DNA from: an uncultured Gammaproteobacteria bacterium
GTDB taxonomy: Bacteria > Pseudomonadota > Gammaproteobacteria > Pseudomonadales > Pseudohongiellaceae
Assembly (NCBI GenBank): GCA_937898685.1
Contig: CALEJT010000022.1
Span: forward strand, 1 to 29,576
Length of the DNA: 29,576 nt
Direction: 5' to 3'
Program-made: the position numbers and the translations under genes
Shown: in pieces, positions 15,071-23,332 of the stretch
Numbering within the stretch: the first letter of the stretch is position 1
Layout: each line of letters opens with the position of its first letter
The notes under the pieces: model-generated
Seen by the model: the letters and a program-made list of their open reading frames with translations, nothing else
What the model was told of the DNA's origin: nothing
Databases searched by the model: none

Positions 15071-16636
15071 TCATCGTTGCGCCTGCTTGCGGGCAAGTTC
15101 TTCCAACAGCGCTACGGTTTCCGGTCGATCCACCGGAGGGTGTGTCGCCAGGAAGACACCGTGTGCCCATACCACAGGTGTGCGTCCTACCGCATCTTCG
15201 ATGTCGACACGAGCGCCATGCTCCGCGAGCCAGCGAATGATGTCGTCGAGACCGCGATTGGCCGCACCGTGCATTGCCGCAAGTCCCAGCTTGTTCTGTG
15301 CGTTGACGTCGTTGCCGAGCGAGTGCGCCAGCTTCACCGCTTCGAGCAGTGCCTGCGGACCTTCATCGAAGGTCTGGCTGACGGTCCAGTTGATCCCCGC
15401 AGCCGCCATCAACGCCGTGGTGCCGTTATCCGTCGTGGCGTTGGGGTCGGCACCGTATTCGAGCAACAGCTTCATCGTGCTCACGTCACCGGAAAGCGCA
15501 GCGCGAATGAAAGGTGTCTGTCCCGTGAAATCGACCCATGACAAATTGCCGAGGCGCGTGATCCAACGTCGGATCGGAGTGACTTCTTTCGTTCGTGCAT
15601 TCGGATCGGCGCCACGTTCGAGCAGGACCTTGATCAAGTCGAAGATTGCGTCGCGATCCATGCCGTTGTCGCGCGTCGGGCCCGGCACGTCGAGGTTGCG
15701 CAGATCCACCGCTGCCCACAGTGGAGTTTGGCCGTACCAATCTCCGGCATTGATGTCGGCGCCCTGCTCGATGAGGAAATGAGCGATCTCGAGATGTTCC
15801 GTTCTGCGCTCGGGCCGGTTGGCCACGGCGGCATTGAGGATGGCATTGAGCAAGGGCCGGACATCGTTGCCGTCGCCCTGCTCGATATCCGCACCAGCGG
15901 CCACCAACAACTTGGTGACTGCGAGATCACCGCGCCGCGTGGCGTAGAGCAGCGGCGTCTTGGCACCATCGATCTGTGCGCGCTGTCCGCGTTCGGGCCA
16001 ACCGCCCCAGTTGATGCCGACACCTTTGGAGGCGGTTACTTCAGCAGGTAGACGAAAACGCGGCTCGGGCTCCATCTTGCTCTGTGCGTTCGCATCGGCA
16101 CCGGCTTCGAGCAAGAGTTCCACCGTGGCGCTGGAGCCGGAACGCGCCGCCAACATCAGTGCCGTCTGTTCGAAGTTCGGCTCGCGCCTATCCACTTCCG
16201 CGCCATGCACGAGCAGCAGCCGCACCATCTCCGCGGCGCCGGCACGCGCCGCTTCCATCAGCGGAGTTTCGCCAGCGGCATTGGCAGAGTGCACGTCGGC
16301 ACCGTACTCCAGCAGGAGTCGCAACATCTCGAGATCATCATTGGCGATGGCGAGACTGATGGCGTTGAGACCGATGCCACTCTGCAGGTTCACATCCGCA
16401 CCCGCTTCCAGCAGTTGGCGCACGAGCTGATGCTCCTGCAGATTCACCAGCCAATGCAGTGCCGGCGTGGCATTAGGCCCCATGGCATCGAGTTCGACGC
16501 CCCGTTCCGCCAAGAGCTGACGCACGCCCGCGAGATCACGGTTCATCGCTGCCACAGCCAAGCGATCATCCGCCGCTGCCACCAGAGGAAGCGCGGTAGC
16601 GCAGAGCAGGATAAGTTTCGTCCCAAGGCGTTTCAT
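15071..16636 (-). CDS. Exported ankyrin-repeat protein
   Basis: A 521-residue protein with a signal peptide (MKRLGTKLILLCATALPLVAA) and about ten ankyrin repeats, each ending in the LLEAGADVN-like turn. Clear copies are LVRQLLEAGADVN, MLRLLLEYGADVH, MVRLLLVHGAEVD, TVELLLEAGADAN, VTKLLVAAGADIE, IAHFLIEQGADIN, LIKVLLERGADPN, TMKLLLEYGADPN and IIRWLAEHGARVD. Three long insertions break the solenoid: about 186-222 (with KGVGINWGGWPERG), about 313-328 (DVPGPTRDNGMDRDA) and about 408-428. They probably form surface loops that contact a partner. Ankyrin repeats mediate protein-protein contact; there is no catalytic domain. It lies 9 bases after the DUF1552 gene, with GAGGAA just before its ATG. A scaffold for the DUF1592/DUF1552 proteins in the periplasm is the most economical reading. 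Confidence 0.92.
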   Translation of the reverse strand: MKRLGTKLILLCATALPLVAAADDRLAVAAMNRDLAGVRQLLAERGVELDAMGPNATPALHWLVNLQEHQLVRQLLEAGADVNLQSGIGLNAISLAIANDDLEMLRLLLEYGADVHSANAAGETPLMEAARAGAAEMVRLLLVHGAEVDRREPNFEQTALMLAARSGSSATVELLLEAGADANAQSKMEPEPRFRLPAEVTASKGVGINWGGWPERGQRAQIDGAKTPLLYATRRGDLAVTKLLVAAGADIEQGDGNDVRPLLNAILNAAVANRPERRTEHLEIAHFLIEQGADINAGDWYGQTPLWAAVDLRNLDVPGPTRDNGMDRDAIFDLIKVLLERGADPNARTKEVTPIRRWITRLGNLSWVDFTGQTPFIRAALSGDVSTMKLLLEYGADPNATTDNGTTALMAAAGINWTVSQTFDEGPQALLEAVKLAHSLGNDVNAQNKLGLAAMHGAANRGLDDIIRWLAEHGARVDIEDAVGRTPVVWAHGVFLATHPPVDRPETVALLEELARKQAQR

Positions 16637-16645
16637 GGCATTTCC

Positions 16646-17926
16646 TCAGATGCTCAGCACACCGGTGCTGTCACCGAAGCTTTCTTCCGGAATGCCGAGT
16701 TTTTCCAGCATCGCCGCCAGCAGATTGGACATGGGGGTGCCCTCACCTGCGCGAATGTGACGTCCGCCCTGGAGGCGTCCGCTGGCTCCGCCGGCAAGCA
16801 GCAGGGGCAGAGGATCGTGGTCATGCTGATTGGAGTTGCTCATGCCGCTGCCGTAGAGCACCAGTGAGTGATCGAGCAGCGAGCCATCACCGTCGGGCGT
16901 TTCGCTGAGCTTCTTCAGGAAGTACGTAATCGTGCTGCTGGTATGGAAGGCATTGAGTTGCGACAGGCGCTCGAGATTCGCCGGCACTTCCGAATGATGC
17001 GAAAGGTTGTGGAAAGGTTCGTTGATGCCGCTTTCCGGATAGACGCGGTTGGTCACTTCACGCGCCACCATGAAGGTGGAAACACGCGTGATCTCCGCCT
17101 GCCAGGCCAGGGCCAGCAAGTCGAACATCAGTCGCGCATGCGCAGTGAAGGACGACGGAACGCCGATCGGCTTGTCGGGAATGTCGAGATCGTCGCTGCT
17201 CATCGTGCTGGCGAGTTGGATGCGTCGTTCGATCTCGCGAATGTCTTCCAGATAACGTTCGATGCGTTGCTGATCCGCCACCGACAGTTTGCGCTGCAGC
17301 AGGTGCACGTCATCGACGATGGCGTCGAGCAGGCTGCGTTTCAGATCCATGCGCGCCTGACGTTCTTCCGCAGTACTGCCATCACCGAAGAGACGTTCGA
17401 ACACGATCTGCGGATTCTGTTCCATCGGCAGCGGCGTGTCGGGCGTCCGGAAGGAAATCGAACTGCCCTCTTCGAGCGCAAGCTCCAAAGAAGGAATCGG
17501 TGTGTCCTGGCCGATGCGCGCAGCCACGTGCTGGTCGAAGGAGGTCGGCGTCGGGCCCGTGCCCTCGGGCACGTTGGTCAACCACACTGCCGAAGAACGC
17601 AGGTGATTGGCACCGGCGGAAGCGTCTTCGCCATAGGCATGCGGTAGACGCATGTCGCTGATCACGTTGAGCTGCGAACGGAAAGGTTCCAGAGACTGCA
17701 GCGTGCGCGGAAACACGAAATCACGCCCTTCCTGCTCCGGGGTCCAATACTTCATCACTGCGCCGTGCGCGATGTAGATGCAGGCCAGGCGCGGCTGCGG
17801 GGTGGTGAGCGCCTGCGCCGCAACACCCGCCGGCACCATGGCATCGAGCAGCGGCAGGGCGATGGCGGCGCTGCTGCTGCGCAGGAAGTGACGACGTGAC
17901 AAGCACTTCTTGGTCAGGAAGTTCAT
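16646..17926 (-). CDS. Tat-exported DUF1552 family protein
   Basis: A 426-residue protein matching the DUF1552 family. The leader has a good twin-arginine motif (LSRRHFLRSSSAAIALPLLDAM), so it is exported folded. The body has CIYIAHGAVMKYWTP, ANHLRSSAVWLTN, PIPSLELALEEGS, a helical middle (KRSLLDAIVDDVHLLQRKLS, RIERYLEDIREIERRI), FDLLALAWQAEITRVSTFMVARE and, near the C-terminus, a histidine/aspartate-rich YGSGMSNSNQHDHDPLPLLLAGG. The family resembles the DUF1501/alkaline-phosphatase-like fold, and the late NSNQHDHDPLP stretch sits where such enzymes carry metal ligands. I know of no characterised function. It follows the DUF1592 gene by 16 bases, a pairing also common in Planctomycetes, Acidobacteria and other Gram-negatives by my recollection. 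Confidence 0.9.
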   Translation of the reverse strand: MNFLTKKCLSRRHFLRSSSAAIALPLLDAMVPAGVAAQALTTPQPRLACIYIAHGAVMKYWTPEQEGRDFVFPRTLQSLEPFRSQLNVISDMRLPHAYGEDASAGANHLRSSAVWLTNVPEGTGPTPTSFDQHVAARIGQDTPIPSLELALEEGSSISFRTPDTPLPMEQNPQIVFERLFGDGSTAEERQARMDLKRSLLDAIVDDVHLLQRKLSVADQQRIERYLEDIREIERRIQLASTMSSDDLDIPDKPIGVPSSFTAHARLMFDLLALAWQAEITRVSTFMVAREVTNRVYPESGINEPFHNLSHHSEVPANLERLSQLNAFHTSSTITYFLKKLSETPDGDGSLLDHSLVLYGSGMSNSNQHDHDPLPLLLAGGASGRLQGGRHIRAGEGTPMSNLLAAMLEKLGIPEESFGDSTGVLSI

Positions 17927-17942
17927 GACGGAGTCCCCCTCT

Positions 17943-20258
17943 TCACTGTTGCGCCAAGGGTTGCGCCGGTACTTCCGGCGAGCTCATGCGGAACGGCATG
18001 CTGTCCACGATGGCGAGAATCACATCGGAGAAGCGATAACCAGCGTCCTTCGTTGTCGCCTGAATCTTGCGCACCGCGGCCATGTCCTGTGGCTGCAGAT
18101 CGCGACCGAGCGCATAGCTCAGCAACTTCTCGATGATGGTGGACGCCACTGCATCTCCGCGATCGAGCAACGCGCGACGCAAGGTCACCGCACCATCGAT
18201 GACCGTGCCGTCCATCAATTCGGTTCGCGTATTCAGCGGATGGCCATTCTCTTGCGTGCGCCAGCGTCCGACCAGGTCGAAGTTCTCGAGCGCCAGACCG
18301 ATGGGATCCATGATCTGATGACAGGATGCGCAGGAAGGATTGGCGCGATGCATTTCCAAACGATCACGCAAGGTTTCCGGCTCTGCCGCATTGGTGGGCT
18401 CAGCGGAAAGATCGGTTTCGACACCGGGCGGCGGTGTCGGCACGGGCGCACCGAGAAGATGTTCGACGATCCAGGCGCCACGCACCACCGGCGAAGTGCG
18501 GTTCGCCACGGAGGTGGCGGTGAGTATGCTGCCCTGCCCCAGAAGCCCCCGACGCGGACTGTCCTCCTGCAAGGGCACCTTGCGCATGTGACTGCCGCTC
18601 ACACCTTCGATGCCGTAGTGGCGCGCCAGCTCTTCGTTGAGCCAGGTGTAATCGCTGTCGAGCAAAGCGAGCAAACCACGATCGTCATTGATGAGGTCGG
18701 CGAAGAGAAGCTGGGTTTCGGAACGGAAGGCACTGAGCAAGCCAGGGGTGAAGGCGGCATCCTGCGGCTGCACCGAGTCGAGCTCACGCAGCATCAACCA
18801 TTGACCGGCGAAGTTGCGTACCAAGGCTTCCGTCTTCGCATCACGCAACATGCGTTTGACTTGTGCCTCGAGCACCTCGGGCCGACTCAAATGTCCGGCC
18901 AACGCAAGATCGAAGAGTTCTTCATCGGGAATGGTGCTCCACAAGAAGAACGACAAACGCGAGGCCAACTCCAAATCGCCTACGACGAAGGCTTCTCCCT
19001 GTGCCACGCCATCGGGCACCTCTTCGACCTGGAATAAAAAGCGCGGATCCATGAGCATCCGCGAAAGGGCGTACTGCACGCCCGCTTCGAACCCACCCAA
19101 GGCAGAACCTTGCGTGTGAAAAGCCATGAGTTCGTTGATTTCTTCTGAATCAGGTGTGAGCGCCTTGCGGTAGGCACGCGAGGCCAACCGGCTCAGTATC
19201 TGCCGCGCGCAGGAGTCTGCCTGTTCACTGTTTTGCGGATGGCACGAGAAGATCGCGCGACGACTCGGCGTGTCACCCGGTCCCGTGATGTCGAAGGGGC
19301 CATTGATGGTGATGCCCGCAACTGCACCATCGAGGCTGAAGTCATCGAAGAGTTCGATCGCACCCGCGCACAACCTCAGATCCTGCAGCGCTGCGGCGAT
19401 GTCGTGACTGCCGGCGCTGATCGGCAGTTCGATCATGCGGGGATCTTCCACTTCGATCAGCTCGCCATCGATGCTGAGCACGACACGATTGCCACCGGCA
19501 CAGCCACCGCCGAAGAAACCCGGACCACCGCGTGTGTTGATGCTGAGGCGATAGGTGGCATCGACCGGAAAGTTGTGACGCACGGCAAAGCCACCACGCG
19601 TGCCCAGCGGCAGGGCTTCGACACGCTCGATCTGACGTGGACTGCCCGGCGCATAGACCACTTCCGATGCAACCAGGGAGAGATCGCCCACCGCTTCACG
19701 CCCGATACGCATCGCAGCGTCGGCATAGGCTTCGACCAAGGTGGGAGAGATGCTCAGGAGTGCGATGTTGTTGTCGAAGCCCGCGCCCGCGGTTTCCGCC
19801 GGCAGATTGGCAACGATGTGGCTCGCATCGAACTGCAGCAGGTCTCGTATCGCGTTGCGATATTCCTCACGATTCAGTCGCGCCAGTCCCACGGCAGCGG
19901 GAACGGTATGTTTGGCATACTGTTCATCCAATGCGTTGCCCACGGCCGCCACGAAGGAATCGAGACTCTCACGTGGCGGCCGGGGCTTACCGGCAGGAGG
20001 CATCATGCCGGTACGCACCTTGCGGATTACGAGCTCCCAGGTTGCTGCATCGTGCAGGAGCTCATTCGGTGACAGCAGATCGAAGGCCACATTGCCGGCG
20101 TAATCATCCAGGTTGTGGCATTCGCTGCAGTACTTGTCGATGAGATTCCAGTCGATCTCCGTTTGCGCATGCGCGGAAAAGCTGGCCCACAGGGCGATAC
20201 TCAGGGCCGCTTTGTAGCGCCACTGTGGGCCTCGCTTCCCTCGCACGTAAGAGATCAT
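17943..20258 (-). CDS. Exported multi-domain DUF1592/DUF1588/DUF1585 protein with two CxxCH motifs
   Basis: A 771-residue protein with the domain order of the planctomycete-type cytochrome-like family. An N-terminal c-type-cytochrome-like piece has CSECH (C44-H48) and a possible Met axial ligand in GMMPPAGKP (M85/M86). DUF1587 follows (about 115-175, LNREEYRNAIRDLL), then a beta-rich middle with GGGCAGGNR, DUF1595 (about 350-400, LASRAYRKALT), DUF1592 (about 415-550), DUF1588 (about 560-665, with CASCH at 643-647 and MDPIGLALENFDLVGRWR) and DUF1585 (about 680-750). Leader: hydrophobic AALSIALWASFSAHA. Covalent haem at CSECH is likely; the second CxxCH is conserved in DUF1588 and may also bind haem. 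I take ATG 20258 (GGGTGTGG upstream); GTG 20267 is an alternative. It lies 18 bases behind the receptor stop. It could be a periplasmic electron-transfer enzyme or oxidase; no reaction is established to my knowledge. Confidence 0.9.
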   Translation of the reverse strand: MISYVRGKRGPQWRYKAALSIALWASFSAHAQTEIDWNLIDKYCSECHNLDDYAGNVAFDLLSPNELLHDAATWELVIRKVRTGMMPPAGKPRPPRESLDSFVAAVGNALDEQYAKHTVPAAVGLARLNREEYRNAIRDLLQFDASHIVANLPAETAGAGFDNNIALLSISPTLVEAYADAAMRIGREAVGDLSLVASEVVYAPGSPRQIERVEALPLGTRGGFAVRHNFPVDATYRLSINTRGGPGFFGGGCAGGNRVVLSIDGELIEVEDPRMIELPISAGSHDIAAALQDLRLCAGAIELFDDFSLDGAVAGITINGPFDITGPGDTPSRRAIFSCHPQNSEQADSCARQILSRLASRAYRKALTPDSEEINELMAFHTQGSALGGFEAGVQYALSRMLMDPRFLFQVEEVPDGVAQGEAFVVGDLELASRLSFFLWSTIPDEELFDLALAGHLSRPEVLEAQVKRMLRDAKTEALVRNFAGQWLMLRELDSVQPQDAAFTPGLLSAFRSETQLLFADLINDDRGLLALLDSDYTWLNEELARHYGIEGVSGSHMRKVPLQEDSPRRGLLGQGSILTATSVANRTSPVVRGAWIVEHLLGAPVPTPPPGVETDLSAEPTNAAEPETLRDRLEMHRANPSCASCHQIMDPIGLALENFDLVGRWRTQENGHPLNTRTELMDGTVIDGAVTLRRALLDRGDAVASTIIEKLLSYALGRDLQPQDMAAVRKIQATTKDAGYRFSDVILAIVDSMPFRMSSPEVPAQPLAQQ

Positions 20259-20276
20259 CGACCACACCCAAACTGA

Positions 20277-23171
20277 TCAGAACTTGTAACGCATGCCCAG
20301 CGTGTAGTTACGTCCAAGAATGTCGTAGATCCCGTTGAAACCACGCAGATCGCCCGGATTGCGATCGAACACGTTGTTCACCGAGAGGAACACCGACGAA
20401 TTGCTGCCGAAGCCGTCCAGGTTCCAGCTCAGACGGAAATTGCTCACGTGATGGGACGGGATACGGTTGTCGTCCACATCCACGCCCGTCACCCAGGTGG
20501 CGTCCTGAAGACCGTCGCTCACCCAACGCGTATTCCAACCGATCGTTGCCGGACCCACCATGTAGTTCAGCATGAGGGTGACTTGCGTATCCTGCAGATC
20601 TCCCTGACCGAGCTGCGAAGTACGCGGCGAATCGAACGGCGTGATGGTCGATTCGAGCAGGCGGCTCGCAATCAGGCGCAGCGCCACGACATCACTCTCG
20701 CGCCCGATCAACGCGGCATTGGTGCGATAGGACAACTCGTAGTCCATACCGCGCGTTCTCGCCTCACCTAAATTGACGGTGGTGTTGTCCACCGACTCGA
20801 TGGGATCACCCGGCCTGCCGGTGCCACCAGAACCGAAATCGATCTGATCGCAGAACAAACCCTGCTGGTAGCAGTAGTCGACTATCGGCTGCGCACCGAT
20901 GGTGCTGATCGACGATTTGATGCGGATGTCGTAGTAGTCCCAGGTGAAGGCGAGACCCGGTGCCCAATCCGGCTGATAGACGAAGCCGTAGGTGATGGTG
21001 TTCGCTTCTTCGGGGGCAATGTTGGGGTTACCACCGGTAATCTGCTTGACCGTGTAGGTACCGAGCTGCGGGTTCCACGGATCGTTCATGAACGCATAGA
21101 GCTGCGTGGTATCGAACATCTCCGAGAGGTTACCGGCACGCATGTCCCTCGAACGGGTGAGACGCAAACGCAACTGATCGTTCACGGTCCACGAGAAGCC
21201 TCCCTTCCACGACACCACACTGCCGCTCTGTTCATATTCGGTGTGACGAATCGCGAAGTTGCTCTCGAGCATGTCGATCAAGGGACGATCGCTGAGCAGT
21301 GGCACCACCGCTTCCGCGAAGGCTTCCCACACGTCCACGCTGCCCTTGAAGGAAGCCACACCGACGCGGTCGATCAGTGGGCCGGTGTTTTCATAAACCG
21401 GCGGCATGCCGCGATACATTCTTTGGCCATTTTCATCGAAGGAAGTGACCGGACCCTGACCGTCGGGCGGAATCGGCACGTTCATGGCGTCACCGGAAAT
21501 CTGGTCGATCTCGTCGCGACGCCAGTTGGCACCTACTGCACCCAGGATCGGGCCGGCGCCGAAGCCATCGAACAGCTCACCATCGAGTACGAATTCGGTG
21601 GCGTGCTGGCGGATGCGTGCATCGGTGAAGAGCTTGTCGTGCACGTAGGCGATGGCTTCAGGCGATGCATTGCCGATGCCGAAGATGTTGAGCGGCTTGC
21701 AACCGTCATTGGGATAGCGCAGCGTGGAGGCGCACACGATCGCACCCGTCGCCGGATCCCTCACCGCATCGATGGCGCGATAGAGGCGGTCGACGCGGGC
21801 CCCGTAGAGCTCCACGTCGCGGTTACTTTCTCCCGCTTGGTAGTACCAATTCCAGTTCCAGCCATTCGACAGCTCACCTTCGAGTGAAGCCGACAAGGTG
21901 AAGACGTCGGTAGTGAGCGGCGAACGGCTGTTGTGCAGCGGATCGCTCGGAATGGGACGTTTCTGCAGCACGAACGACTCGATGTTGTTCGCGTCCATCT
22001 GTTCCTGAATCGCGGCCGGCAGATAAGGGTTGCCGGAGTAGATGGTGGGCGCCCACTGGCCGAACAGGAAGTAGCCGATGCGCTCGTTGTCGACATAGCT
22101 GTAGCCGTAGAGCGCGGCCAAGGAGCCACTCAAGGTGTCACTGAAATCGTGCTTGTAGTTGAGGAAGATGCTGGCACGCTCCTGTCCGGCCCGGCGCATC
22201 TGCTCACGCCCGTACCGGCCTCCATCCCCACCAATGGAGTTACCGGTGATGGTGTTGCGCGTGACACCGGATGCGGCGGCGGCATCGAAGAAATAGCCAT
22301 CTTCGAATCTGGCCGGCGTGCCATCATCGAGGAACTTCACACCTTTCAGTGGGCCGGAGGCGATGAAGCCACCATAGGTGAACTGACGGTTGACGCAATC
22401 GTCGGAGCGGATGCGACGCGGTGTGGCGTTCACACCCATGTCGAGGTTGCACCAGTCGCGATACCAACTACGTCCTTTGATGTTGGGAATTTGTTCGGTC
22501 TTGAAGCCTTCGAGGCCGAGCACGATGTGGCCCTTGTCACCAACCGCCATGCCGGCACCGAGAGAGCCGCGGAAGTTCTCACCATCACCTATCTCGGAGA
22601 GGCCGCCCTGCACGCTCAGTTCCAGGCCTTCGAAGTCTTCGTTGATGAGGAAGTTGGTGACGCCAGCGATGGCGTCGGAACCATAGGCTGCGGAGGCGCC
22701 GCCGGTGACGACTTCCGTCCGTTGGATCAATACCTGCGGCAGCATGCTGATGTCGAAGGTGCCGTTGCGGCTCGACGCCGGTACGCGGCGCCCATTCACC
22801 AGCACCAGCGTGCGGTTGCCGCCGAGGCCGCGGAGGTTGAGCTGACTCTGACCGCCGGAACCGAGATAACCACCGCCACCGAAGTTGCCGGTGTCTTCGA
22901 GCGTGGCACTACCGAGAAATTGCGGCAGAGCGTCCAGCGCGTCCATCAGGGTGGCTGGACCCAGCAGATCCATTTCTTCGCGTTCTATCGCAGTGACGGG
23001 AGTGGGGGCGGTAAGGTTGGGGCGCGCGATGCGCGAGCCGGTAACCATGACTTGTTCGATGCGCTCATCCTGCGCATTGATGCTGCCTGCTACACCGGCA
23101 AGTGCAAGCGCCAGACAGGCGCGTCGAACCGAACTTGCGGACAACCGTTCTTTGAACAAAGACGATTTCAT
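20277..23171 (-). CDS. TonB-dependent outer-membrane receptor, first gene of unit B
   Basis: A 964-residue receptor. Parts in order: signal peptide (ACLALALAGVAGSINAQ), TonB-box-like IEQVMVTGSRIARP, plug (about 55-175, with QSQLNLRGLGGNRTLVLVNGRR and RTEVVTGGASAAYGSDAIAGVTNFL) and a long barrel ending LGMRYKF with a terminal Phe. The plug motifs place it in the large receptor group of sphingomonads, Caulobacter and many gammaproteobacteria that take up polymers, peptides or plant compounds. It is unlike the receptor at 10267-12876 in length and plug sequence, so the two probably bind different ligands. A cysteine-rich external loop (WCNLDMG to DDCVNRQF, about 245-265) may be disulfide-bonded. 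A G-rich ribosome site lies just before ATG 23171. Its promoter, at 23229-23265, matches that of unit A. Confidence 0.93.
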   Translation of the reverse strand: MKSSLFKERLSASSVRRACLALALAGVAGSINAQDERIEQVMVTGSRIARPNLTAPTPVTAIEREEMDLLGPATLMDALDALPQFLGSATLEDTGNFGGGGYLGSGGQSQLNLRGLGGNRTLVLVNGRRVPASSRNGTFDISMLPQVLIQRTEVVTGGASAAYGSDAIAGVTNFLINEDFEGLELSVQGGLSEIGDGENFRGSLGAGMAVGDKGHIVLGLEGFKTEQIPNIKGRSWYRDWCNLDMGVNATPRRIRSDDCVNRQFTYGGFIASGPLKGVKFLDDGTPARFEDGYFFDAAAASGVTRNTITGNSIGGDGGRYGREQMRRAGQERASIFLNYKHDFSDTLSGSLAALYGYSYVDNERIGYFLFGQWAPTIYSGNPYLPAAIQEQMDANNIESFVLQKRPIPSDPLHNSRSPLTTDVFTLSASLEGELSNGWNWNWYYQAGESNRDVELYGARVDRLYRAIDAVRDPATGAIVCASTLRYPNDGCKPLNIFGIGNASPEAIAYVHDKLFTDARIRQHATEFVLDGELFDGFGAGPILGAVGANWRRDEIDQISGDAMNVPIPPDGQGPVTSFDENGQRMYRGMPPVYENTGPLIDRVGVASFKGSVDVWEAFAEAVVPLLSDRPLIDMLESNFAIRHTEYEQSGSVVSWKGGFSWTVNDQLRLRLTRSRDMRAGNLSEMFDTTQLYAFMNDPWNPQLGTYTVKQITGGNPNIAPEEANTITYGFVYQPDWAPGLAFTWDYYDIRIKSSISTIGAQPIVDYCYQQGLFCDQIDFGSGGTGRPGDPIESVDNTTVNLGEARTRGMDYELSYRTNAALIGRESDVVALRLIASRLLESTITPFDSPRTSQLGQGDLQDTQVTLMLNYMVGPATIGWNTRWVSDGLQDATWVTGVDVDDNRIPSHHVSNFRLSWNLDGFGSNSSVFLSVNNVFDRNPGDLRGFNGIYDILGRNYTLGMRYKF

Positions 23172-23332
23172 GTAGCCCCCCCTGATTTTCCAATTATTGA
23201 CTGACTGGTTGTTTTTGTTATTTCCAGTAGTTTAGGAAGGCCCTCCTATTTGTAAAATTGATTGTTTGGATGACCATGCATTCATCTCTTGATAGATACT
23301 CGGACGTCCAGAGGACCGTTATTACGGGTTTT
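23172..23332 (-). other. Intergenic region between units A and B
   Basis: These 161 bases carry the unit B promoter. On the unit A side there is a short CCGT-N4-ACGG hairpin (23318-23329) and a GGACGTCC palindrome (about 23304-23311), but no T-run, so I see no clear terminator for unit A. Some readthrough from unit A into unit B is possible. Confidence 0.5.
23229..23265 (-). promoter_or_regulatory. Promoter and shared element of unit B
   Basis: In the minus direction: shared element ACAATCAA (23258-23265), one base, -35-like TTTACA (23251-23256), a 16-base spacer and -10-like TAAACT (23229-23234). The spacer contains an imperfect palindrome AGGAGGGCCTTCCT (23234-23247). The -35 matches TTGACA at 5 of 6 positions and the -10 matches TATAAT at 4 of 6. 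The predicted leader to ATG 23171 is about 50 bases. The layout and many bases recur at 29521-29557. Confidence 0.5.

Noticed and set aside
23304..23329. Terminator for unit A
   Set aside because: GGACGTCC and CCGT-N4-ACGG are short palindromes without a following T-run in the minus direction.
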